NCBI GenBank assembly: GCA_040755275.1
Contig: JBFMBE010000122.1
Coordinates: 1-10,699, forward strand
Length of the DNA stretch: 10,699 nucleotides
Reading direction: 5' to 3'
From: Desulfatirhabdium sp040755275
GTDB lineage: Bacteria > Desulfobacterota > Desulfobacteria > Desulfobacterales > Desulfatirhabdiaceae
Positions within the stretch are counted from its first letter, which is position 1; each line of letters opens with the position of its first letter. The translations under genes were made by a program, and so were the position numbers. The notes beneath the pieces are model-generated. The model worked only from the letters and a program-made list of their open reading frames with translations, was not told the DNA's origin and did no database searches. This document shows positions 1 to 5,140 of the stretch, piece by piece.

Positions 1-65
1 CATCCTCTGATTCACTTACCCTAACTGCACGGGTCTCTAAAAATCTGTAGTGCCTAAATCGAAGA

Positions 66-93
66 TTGTCACTTTTATCTATATGATTATCAA
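66..93 (+). promoter_or_regulatory. Candidate sigma-70-type promoter for the HtrA-type protease
   Basis: A -35-like TTGTCA (66-71) is followed after 16 bases by a -10-like TATCAA (88-93), in an AT-rich stretch just before the first gene. Transcription would start near base 100 and give a very short leader that still contains the AAGGA ribosome-binding sequence at 106-110. The -35 matches the consensus at 5 of 6 bases and the -10 at 4 of 6. Bases 1-65 hold nothing else I can recognise. This is pattern matching only. Confidence 0.35.
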
Positions 94-112
94 AGATTTT
101 TTTGTAAGGACC

Positions 113-161
113 ATGAAGTTGGGTTAAAATTGGAATTGCATGGATTCTATGGGCAGCCTGG
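113..161 (+). other. Out-of-frame signal-peptide start of the HtrA-type protease (apparent +1 frameshift)
   Basis: ATG at 113-115, two bases after AAGGA (106-110), opens a four-codon frame (MKLG) that ends at TAA 125-127. Skipping one T at 124/125 moves the reading into the protease frame and gives MKLGKIGIAWILW, then AAWVIVPCGTALS. This is a good Sec signal peptide: basic start, about 14 hydrophobic residues, small residues at the cleavage region. The protease frame itself has TGA at 114-116 and no ATG, GTG or TTG until GTG 162. The cause could be a sequencing error, a real mutation, a rare ATT start at 129, or +1 frameshifting on GGT-TAA. The sequence alone cannot decide. Confidence 0.6.
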
Positions 162-1511
162 GTGATTGTACCTTGCGGAACAGCGCTTTCCTCAGATGAA
201 CTACGGGAGACACCGGTCGTCAAAGCCGTTCGAAAAGTCGGGCCTGCAGTCGTCAACATCCGCTCGGAAGTTGCGACCGATCGATCCGTTTCCCAGTTCG
301 CTCCGTTTACCGGCAATCCGTTCTTCGACAATTTCTTCCGGGACTTCTTTGAAAACCGTCCTCAGCGGCCGATGGATCGTTCCAGTCTCGGATCGGGAGT
401 CATCGTGGACGGAAAACGCGGTTACATCCTGACCAACGCCCATGTCATCGAAAAAGCGGGAAAAATCAGCGTCGGACTGCTGGACGAACGGGAACTGGAA
501 GCCAAGGTCGTCGGAATCGATCCCAATTCGGACCTGGCCGTGCTGCAGATCGTGTCGCCATCACCCCTTCCCGCGATCGAAATGGGATCGAGTGACGATT
601 TGATGATCGGTGAAACGGTCATTGCCATCGGAAACCCCTTCGGCTTTTCCCATACGGTCACCACCGGCGTGATCAGTGCGCTTGGACGAAGCATCCGAAC
701 GGAAGAAACCGTTTACCACGATTTCATCCAGATCGATGCATCCATCAATCCGGGCAATTCCGGAGGGCCGCTGCTCAACATCCGCGGAGAACTCATCGGC
801 ATCAACACGGCCATCTACGCCAAGGCCCAGGGAATCGGGTTTGCCATCCCCATTCAGAAAGCAAAACGGATCATGAACGATCTGATCCGATACGGGGAAG
901 TGGTACAGCCCTGGATCGGTATTCGGGTACAAGGAATCGACTCCCAGACAGCCGCCTACCTGAAGCAGTCGGGAACGGTCGAACCATCGAAGTCAACCGG
1001 CATTCTGGTACGAGATGTGGAAGCGGAGAGCCCGGCAGCGGCGGCCGGTGTTCAGCCGGGAGACCTAGTTTTAGAAATCGGTGGAAAAGCGATGAAATCG
1101 GTCGAGGATTATCGGTCCGCCCTGCAGGGATACAGTGCGGGGGATACCATTTCGATGCAACTCGGCAGAAAAGGCAAAACGATTCCTGTCAGCATCCTTT
1201 CCACAACCTATCCGGAAAGCCGGGGCCGGGAGCTTGTCTGGCGGCTTCTGGGCATTCGGGTTTCGGATGCCGTCGCACGAAACGGAAAGAGCTTCGGCGT
1301 CAAAATCGACGCCGTTGCGGATGCCAGCTATCTCGGCCGGATCGGTGCCTCCCGCGGGGATATCATTCGGCAAATCGATGATCTGACCGTCAACGATACG
1401 GAAACCTTCTACCGCAGCGTCATCAAGATCCGCAACAAGCCGTCCGTTGCGCTGCTCCTGCAGCGAGGGGATCGGTTGTATCACATCGCTGTCAAGCTGG
1501 ATGAACAGTAA
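162..1511 (+). CDS. degP: HtrA/Do-family periplasmic serine protease with two PDZ domains
   Basis: This is a DegP/DegQ-type trypsin-fold protease, which in Gram-negative bacteria degrades or refolds damaged envelope proteins in the periplasm. The whole catalytic triad is visible: His94 in TNAHV, Asp124 in NSDLAV and Ser200 in GNSGGP. PDZ1 spans about residues 250-345 and PDZ2 about 360-447, so the layout is protease-PDZ-PDZ as in Do-type members. The 449 residues are typical once a signal peptide is added. GTG 162 is the first usual start codon in frame, but it lacks a ribosome-binding site and would leave out the signal peptide, which lies just upstream one frame away. The coordinates given are therefore the safe minimum and the natural start is probably ATG 113. 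It stands alone on the plus strand, convergent with the ferritin-like gene. DegP versus DegQ or MucD naming is not resolved. Confidence 0.88.
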   Translation: MIVPCGTALSSDELRETPVVKAVRKVGPAVVNIRSEVATDRSVSQFAPFTGNPFFDNFFRDFFENRPQRPMDRSSLGSGVIVDGKRGYILTNAHVIEKAGKISVGLLDERELEAKVVGIDPNSDLAVLQIVSPSPLPAIEMGSSDDLMIGETVIAIGNPFGFSHTVTTGVISALGRSIRTEETVYHDFIQIDASINPGNSGGPLLNIRGELIGINTAIYAKAQGIGFAIPIQKAKRIMNDLIRYGEVVQPWIGIRVQGIDSQTAAYLKQSGTVEPSKSTGILVRDVEAESPAAAAGVQPGDLVLEIGGKAMKSVEDYRSALQGYSAGDTISMQLGRKGKTIPVSILSTTYPESRGRELVWRLLGIRVSDAVARNGKSFGVKIDAVADASYLGRIGASRGDIIRQIDDLTVNDTETFYRSVIKIRNKPSVALLLQRGDRLYHIAVKLDEQ

Positions 1512-1515
1512 GGGT

Positions 1516-1667
1516 TGATGACCCCGCAAAAAGTCAGGAAGTCTCTGTCGAGTCGCGGGGTGACTGGGGAACCTTTTTCGCTGCTGAGAAAAAGGTTCCC
1601 CAGCCACCCCGCTCATGCCCGGCATTCCCGCAAAGCACGGGAAATGCGACTTTTTGCGGGGCCATCA
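1516..1667. repeat. Palindromic repeat copy A (152 bp) between convergent genes
   Basis: The ends are inverted repeats of 20 bp with one mismatch (1516-1535 and 1648-1667), both containing CGCAAAAAGTC. Inside is a 25-bp inverted repeat with one mismatch (1555-1579 and 1588-1612) around an 8-base loop, and a smaller hairpin TTCCCG/CGGGAA (1625-1643). Relative to copies B1 and D, this copy is reversed and lacks the central section of about 160 bp. It lies 4 bases from the protease stop and 4 bases from the ferritin-like stop, so it fills the convergent gap and could act as a two-way transcription terminator. No clear target-site duplication is visible at its flanks. Confidence 0.9.
1555..1612. 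terminator. Strong hairpin, possible bidirectional terminator, inside repeat A
   Basis: Two 25-base arms pair with a single mismatch around the loop GCTGCTGA. The base of the stem is GC-rich and the top is AAAAAGG/CCTTTTT. It lies between two genes that end facing each other, where a shared terminator is expected. A classical T-run directly after the stem is missing; the T5 at 1651-1655 is 39 bases away. The terminator role is therefore inferred from position and stem strength. Confidence 0.5.
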
Positions 1668-1671
1668 TGAG

Positions 1672-2172
1672 TTAATATGGCCAGAACGCCGCATCATTCC
1701 ATGCCGACTCGGTAAGCACCCGATCCAACTTGGCCAGGGTTTCATAATGACCTGTCTCGAAGTCGGCAAGCCAGCTGTAGAGTTTCTTTTCCTCCGGATC
1801 GACGGCATCCAGGGCTGCCTGCCGGTACATGGCAATGGCATTGGCTTCCATGGCCATGGATGCCGAGACAGCCGAAGCCTCGAATCCAGCGGACGTCAAC
1901 CGAACGGCGATATCGGGTGTCAGCACCTGGCTGACCGCAATGGCGTCAGCTGGAAGTTTCCCTTCGTCTGCTTCAAATTGCCCCGTCGTGCTGACGGCCC
2001 GAAACTGTCTCGCCAGGATGGCTTCGTGCCGATCTTCTTCCTCGGCCATGGCTTCGAAGAACTCCCGCAACGACGGCTCCTGTGTTTGGCGGGCCACATG
2101 GCCGTAGAACGCTTTACCACGACGCTCCAGCAGAATCGCTTTCTTGAGAATGGATAGTGTCGAGTGTGTCAT
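1672..2172 (-). CDS. Ferritin-like diiron protein, rubrerythrin type without rubredoxin domain
   Basis: This 166-residue protein carries the full set of rubrerythrin/ferritin-like diiron ligands: Glu16, Glu46 and His49 (ExxH in EDRH), Glu109, and Glu139 and His142 (ExxH in ETGH). They sit on two pairs of predicted long helices forming a four-helix bundle. There is no cysteine at all, so the C-terminal rubredoxin domain of classical rubrerythrin is absent. Such proteins in anaerobes are linked to peroxide reduction or iron handling; the exact substrate cannot be read here. The ATG at 2172 follows AGGGGG at 2178-2183 with a 5-base gap. It is the last gene of the minus-strand operon, starting 20 bases after the DUF2156 gene. 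Its stop is 4 bases from repeat A. Confidence 0.85.
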   Translation of the reverse strand: MTHSTLSILKKAILLERRGKAFYGHVARQTQEPSLREFFEAMAEEEDRHEAILARQFRAVSTTGQFEADEGKLPADAIAVSQVLTPDIAVRLTSAGFEASAVSASMAMEANAIAMYRQAALDAVDPEEKKLYSWLADFETGHYETLAKLDRVLTESAWNDAAFWPY

Positions 2173-2192
2173 GTCTGCCCCCTATCTAAAGG

Positions 2193-3107
2193 TTATTTCA
2201 CCCGCAGCTCATACGAGCGGATCCGCATCGCCGGGTAATAGGATTTCTTGGCTTTGGCCAGATTGGCCACGCCCATGTCGCTTTCCTTGTTGATCCAGGA
2301 ACATCCTTCAAACAAATGTTCGGCACAATGGCAGTCGAAGAATTGATACAACCCTTTGTACCGGGCGAAGGCTTTCTCGAAGTGTAAGACACCCACGTCT
2401 GCGGTCAAGTCGGCAGCTACCCCCAATGCGGATATCTCGCCCCGGATGCGCAATACCCGGCCCTTCACCTCATATCGATGGATATGGGTCAACAGGTTGA
2501 TCAGTGCCTGTTTTTCGCATTCGAGATCGTCGGTCGTATAGGAGCGGCAATTGCGCTCCTCACACCACTGCTCGAGGAACGACAGGCATTCCGGTATGGA
2601 TGCCGCCTCGATGGGCTCTACCTCGGCATCTCCCGTCTGAACATGGGTTTTCTGGAACTGTGCGATCAGGTTTCGTTTCTTGGCGTATTTGCGGCCTTTC
2701 AGAAAGGCCAGATCGTCCCTCCTGTAAACATAATCATCGTATTCCGGCTGGGGATGAATCGTAAACCAACGTTCACAGGCGGATGTTCCGTGTCGTTCGA
2801 TATAGTCTTCCGGAACGAACCAGATGCTGGGATACCCCGTTTCCTGCGCTAGCCAATGCAGCTGCTCGGGAGGCGACTCCCGTTCAGGACAGATGGGCAG
2901 GATGAGGTGGTCCTTCGACGGATCCCGAAGGAATTTCGCTGCAAGCACAAGGCAACCGTCGATGACGGCAGCCCGGGGATGGTAGGCCTCGTTCATCCAG
3001 GAGAGAAGCGACGGAAGCGAATAGATGCACAGGGTGTATCGCTGGTTTCGGAAATAGGGTTTCAGTCGATCATAGTCTTCGGGAACGATGGGATCGAGCA
3101 ATATCAT
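2193..3107 (-). CDS. DUF2156 (phosphatidylglycerol lysyltransferase C-terminal-like) protein
   Basis: The 304-residue product matches the DUF2156 pattern. The central motif DLAFLKGRKYAKKRN (about 132-146) is followed by HFEKA (242-246), GLYQ (252-255), NKESDMG (273-279) and AKAKKSYYP (284-292). In this family the fold is a pair of GNAT-like domains, related to the part of MprF that transfers lysine from lysyl-tRNA to phosphatidylglycerol. No membrane segments are present here, so this is a soluble stand-alone member whose substrate is unknown. Its ATG overlaps the GNAT gene's stop (ATGA, 3104-3107) and has no ribosome-binding sequence of its own, which points to translational coupling. The lipid or peptide aminoacyl-transfer role is an inference from the family only. 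Confidence 0.82.
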   Translation of the reverse strand: MILLDPIVPEDYDRLKPYFRNQRYTLCIYSLPSLLSWMNEAYHPRAAVIDGCLVLAAKFLRDPSKDHLILPICPERESPPEQLHWLAQETGYPSIWFVPEDYIERHGTSACERWFTIHPQPEYDDYVYRRDDLAFLKGRKYAKKRNLIAQFQKTHVQTGDAEVEPIEAASIPECLSFLEQWCEERNCRSYTTDDLECEKQALINLLTHIHRYEVKGRVLRIRGEISALGVAADLTADVGVLHFEKAFARYKGLYQFFDCHCAEHLFEGCSWINKESDMGVANLAKAKKSYYPAMRIRSYELRVK

Positions 3108-3535
3108 GGCAAGGTCATGGCAACCGCCTTCATGGGGTTGAATCCAAGCTTTCTATAGAACGAATATGAATGGTTTTGGGAAATGAGGCCGATCCAGGTC
3201 ATGCCGGATCGACGCAACTCCTCGACGAGAAAAGATACGATGGCCTTCCCAATACCGCTGTTGCGGGAATCCTCTCGGACGGCCACATCCTGGATGTAGG
3301 CATCGCTCGTTCGGTCGCTGATGGCCCTTCCCATACCCAGCACCTGACCGTCTTCGGAGAGGACGACGGCAAATACATGGCTGTTTCGGATCAGCAGCCG
3401 AAGGCTTTGTCGACTGTCCGCAGGTTCTTTCCACCAGCCTTCCTGCCGGTAGAGGGCAATGAGTTGATCGATAAGGGGCTCTATTTCGGGAATGGCGTCG
3501 AGGTGTGTCGAAAGATCGATGACGTGCCAATGCAT
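3104..3535 (-). CDS. GNAT-family N-acetyltransferase
   Basis: This 143-residue protein shows a standard GNAT fold. Strand 4 is AYIQDVAV (79-86), followed by the acetyl-CoA pyrophosphate-binding motif RNSGIG (91-96, the RxxGxG signature), the helix after it, and the C-terminal FYRKLGF (127-133). The acyl acceptor cannot be told from sequence. I chose ATG 3535 because GGAAG lies five bases upstream and the GNAT fold begins there. A longer frame reaching 3775 only reads the preceding gene out of frame. The gene starts 50 bases after the receiver-GGDEF gene and overlaps the DUF2156 gene by 4 bases, so it is the second gene of a four-gene minus-strand operon. Confidence 0.85.
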   Translation of the reverse strand: MHWHVIDLSTHLDAIPEIEPLIDQLIALYRQEGWWKEPADSRQSLRLLIRNSHVFAVVLSEDGQVLGMGRAISDRTSDAYIQDVAVREDSRNSGIGKAIVSFLVEELRRSGMTWIGLISQNHSYSFYRKLGFNPMKAVAMTLP

Positions 3536-3585
3536 GGGGCTTCCGGGGGATTCGTCCGATGCCGCAATTTCGGTAGGGCGCCGCT

Positions 3586-4512
3586 TCAGGCGGCTGCCTT
3601 CCGTGCTAGTGCCGGTAGAAATGTGGTCCGATTTCTGCCTCCGTCTTTGCTCCTGTAAAGGGCCTCGTCCGCCCGCCGAATCAAATGGGCGGCCGTTTCG
3701 CCAGGAACATGTTCGGCGATACCGACGCTCAGGGTCACCGGAACGGTTCTCCCATCGTCGAGCGTTACCGGACATTTTTCGATCTTCAGACGGATCCTCT
3801 CGGCCACCACCATGGCTTCCTCTCCCGTCGTTACCGGTAAAATCACGGCGAACTCCTCGCCTCCGTAACGATAGGCCGAATCCATCGCCCGAAGACTCAA
3901 CTTCAGCAGTGAACCGATATGGGCCAGGACAAGATCCCCGTTGAGATGACCGAACCGGTCATTGATGCTCTTGAAAAGATCCACGTCCAATAGCAGCAGG
4001 CTCAGGGGATGATGATATCGGTTGACGCGCTCGACTTCCACGACAATCTGCCCGTGAAAATGCCTCGAATTGTACAATTGAGTCAGGTCATCCGTAATGG
4101 AAAGGATCTTGAGCCGTTCAACAAATTCCTCTCGTTCCCGCCGCAGCTGCCGCTCATTGGCCAACCGACGGATCCGCAGCAGCAACTCCGGATATCGAAC
4201 GGGTTTGGTAATGAAATCGCTCGCCCCTCGGGAAACGACGAATTCGTAGGTATAATCTCCCGGATACAGGGTCATGGCGATTACATCGACATCCCATTGC
4301 TTCTTGACGGATTCGATGAGATTGAGCCCATCGGTGTTTTCCATCTGGAGATTGACGATCAGGATGTCTACCGGTCGAGATGCCAAAACAGTAGAGACCT
4401 CTTCGGCATTGTCAGCGCCCAGGCATGAGAAGCCGGAAAGGCGGAAGAATTCGATCATCTGCTGCCGAACGACAGCATCATCATCAGCGATTAGAATGAA
4501 AGGCGATACCAC
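3586..4512 (-). CDS. Receiver-GGDEF diguanylate cyclase with a degenerate phospho-acceptor
   Basis: The 308-residue protein has an N-terminal response-regulator receiver (about 4-118), a charged, probably coiled-coil linker (about 118-140) and a GGDEF domain (about 140-297). The GGDEF domain looks active: GGEEF at 217-221, metal-site DVD at 176-178, and the RxxD product-inhibition site RAMD at 208-211, exactly five residues before GGEEF. It should make cyclic di-GMP. The receiver keeps the acidic pocket (Asp10-Asp12), Thr81 and Lys103. The normal phospho-acceptor Asp is Asn54 (codon AAT, minus strand, 4351-4353), so ordinary phosphorylation is unlikely. GTG 4512 is the only usual start codon after an in-frame stop at 4534-4536, and its ribosome-binding site is weak. 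It is the first gene of the operon. No histidine kinase is nearby. Confidence 0.9.
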   Translation of the reverse strand: MVSPFILIADDDAVVRQQMIEFFRLSGFSCLGADNAEEVSTVLASRPVDILIVNLQMENTDGLNLIESVKKQWDVDVIAMTLYPGDYTYEFVVSRGASDFITKPVRYPELLLRIRRLANERQLRREREEFVERLKILSITDDLTQLYNSRHFHGQIVVEVERVNRYHHPLSLLLLDVDLFKSINDRFGHLNGDLVLAHIGSLLKLSLRAMDSAYRYGGEEFAVILPVTTGEEAMVVAERIRLKIEKCPVTLDDGRTVPVTLSVGIAEHVPGETAAHLIRRADEALYRSKDGGRNRTTFLPALARKAAA

Positions 4513-4559
4513 GTCAAGAGCTCTTCGTCCGCTTCATAATTATTAGGAGAATGGCGATG

Positions 4560-4589
4560 TTGACATCCAGAAAGGGCTTCTGGTAAAAC
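4560..4589 (+). promoter_or_regulatory. Candidate plus-strand promoter reading toward lepA
   Basis: A perfect -35 TTGACA (4560-4565) is followed after 18 bases by TAAAAC (4584-4589), preceded by TGG, which makes an extended -10 (TGnTAAAAC). Transcription would start near 4596, run through repeats B1 and B2 and reach lepA after about 545 bases. It points against, and overlaps, the candidate promoter at 4601-4629. No promoter as good as this is visible closer to lepA. Confidence 0.4.
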
Positions 4590-4600
4590 GAAACGAGCAA

Positions 4601-4629
4601 AAAGTAAATGAAATTGGAAAAGGTGTCAA
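4601..4629 (-). promoter_or_regulatory. Candidate promoter of the receiver-GGDEF operon
   Basis: On the minus strand a perfect -35 TTGACA (4629-4624) is followed after 17 bases by TACTTT (4606-4601). The -10 keeps the key T, A and final T positions. Transcription would begin near 4594 and give a leader of about 80 bases before the GTG at 4512. The -35 ends 8 bases from the left end of repeat B1, so the repeats lie directly behind this promoter. Confidence 0.45.
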
Positions 4630-4637
4630 TTCATCTT

Positions 4638-4953
4638 TGATGGAGTCGCAAAAAGTCGCTTTTCCCGTGCTTTTTGTAAATGCCGGGCATAAGCGGGGTG
4701 GCTGGGGAAGCCTTTTGAGCTTGCTGCGAAAACCTGTTTGAAGCCGCCGGATATCGTTGGATCGGACGGACGTACTGGATCGAGATTGAGATTGAAAAGC
4801 AAGCCGTTACGATTCAACCAGCCTTTGTTTACTGTCTGGCCATCCGTCCGATCCTACGAGATCGGGCGGCTGAGTTTTTTCGCAGCAGCGAAAAAGGTTC
4901 CCCAGTCACCCCGCGACTCGACAGAGACTTCCCGACTTTTTGCGACTCCATCA
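4638..4953 (+). repeat. Palindromic repeat copy B1 (316 bp), the most complete copy
   Basis: The ends are perfect inverted repeats, TGATGGAGTCGCAAAAAGTC (4638-4657) and its complement (4934-4953). Two more arm pairs lie inside: 16 bp at 4693-4708 with 4899-4914 (one mismatch), and 31 bp at 4742-4772 with 4841-4871 (27 of 31 pair). The middle, about 4773-4840, is unpaired. A small hairpin TTTTTCGC/GCGAAAAA lies at 4876-4895. The left half closely matches copy D. It is flanked on both sides by TCTT (4634-4637 and 4954-4957), or ATCTTT if the terminal T and A are not counted. No transposase is encoded. A 63-codon minus-strand frame at 4626-4817 is probably chance. Confidence 0.9.
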
Positions 4954-4977
4954 TCTTTGATGGAGTCGCAAAAAGTC
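4934..4977. repeat. Perfect 20-bp head-to-head palindrome at the B1/B2 junction
   Basis: The right end of B1 (4934-4953) and the left end of B2 (4958-4977) are exact inverted copies separated by only TCTT. They would form a 20-bp perfect hairpin with a 4-base loop. The left flank and start of B1 (4631-4660) and this junction (4951-4980) are also identical over 30 bases as a direct repeat, so recombination between them could remove B1 cleanly. Confidence 0.9.
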
Positions 4978-5062
4978 GCTAACCACCGTATTTCTTGCAA
5001 AGCCGTGCCTCCAGCAGGAGGGCGGGTCATAAGAGAGTGTCGGAGTTTTTGTGACTTCCTCA
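4958..5062 (+). repeat. Short diverged repeat copy B2 (105 bp)
   Basis: It starts with the same 20 bases as B1 (TGATGGAGTCGCAAAAAGTC) and ends with a diverged inverted end, GAGTTTTTGTGACTTCCTCA (5043-5062). Inside is a small hairpin, CCTCC/GGAGG (5008-5021). Its right half resembles the right half of copy C, sharing GCGGGTCA, AGAGAGT and a T5 run. It is bounded by TCTT at 4954-4957 and 5063-5066. Together with B1 it takes up about 425 of the 628 bases between the receiver-GGDEF gene and lepA. Confidence 0.8.
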
Positions 5063-5081
5063 TCTTTCGGTTTTCCGTAAC

Positions 5082-5122
5082 GGGCAGGCAACGAAGCACA
5101 GCTGCTTGCCCTTCGTTTTTTT
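5082..5122 (+). promoter_or_regulatory. Terminator-like leader with two competing hairpins before lepA
   Basis: AACGAAG (5090-5096) pairs perfectly with CTTCGTT (5111-5117), and a T7 run (5116-5122) follows at once, as in an intrinsic terminator. An alternative stem, GGGCAGGCA (5082-5090) with TGCTTGCCC (5103-5111), pairs at 8 of 9 bases and uses some of the same bases, so both cannot form together. The lepA ATG is 18 bases after the T-run. The arrangement resembles an attenuator, but it could equally be a plain terminator that stops transcription coming through the repeats. No leader peptide or known riboswitch is recognised. Confidence 0.4.
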
Positions 5123-5140
5123 CAGAATCGGATTTCATTC

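Noticed and set aside
1571..1600. Repeat A as a classical intrinsic terminator with a T-tail
   Set aside because: The T5 next to the loop is inside the stem and no T-run follows the stem directly, so I only list a possible bidirectional terminator.
1615..2157. A 180-codon plus-strand frame starting inside repeat A
   Set aside because: It overlaps the ferritin-like gene on the opposite strand, which has a full diiron ligand set; this frame has no support.
3536..3775. An 80-residue N-terminal extension of the GNAT protein
   Set aside because: It reads the end of the receiver-GGDEF gene in another frame and is low-complexity and arginine-rich. ATG 3535 has its own GGAAG and starts the fold.
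4514..4537. A short frame (MKRTKSS) before the receiver-GGDEF gene ending TCT-TGA-C, which would join the gene by a +1 shift much like the RF2 frameshift site
   Set aside because: Its ATG has no ribosome-binding site, the receiver is already complete from GTG 4512, and the added residues have no recognisable role. It looks like coincidence.
4626..4817. A 63-codon minus-strand reading frame in repeat B1 whose start (MNRNGLLFN) recurs in repeat D
   Set aside because: The shared peptide follows from the shared DNA. The frame in D runs on far past the repeat, antisense to mlaA, and has no ribosome-binding site. I treat it as a by-product of the repeat, not a gene.
4638..5062. Repeats B1 and B2 as a CRISPR array or an insertion sequence
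   Set aside because: There are no regular short repeats with spacers, and no transposase frame or remnant.
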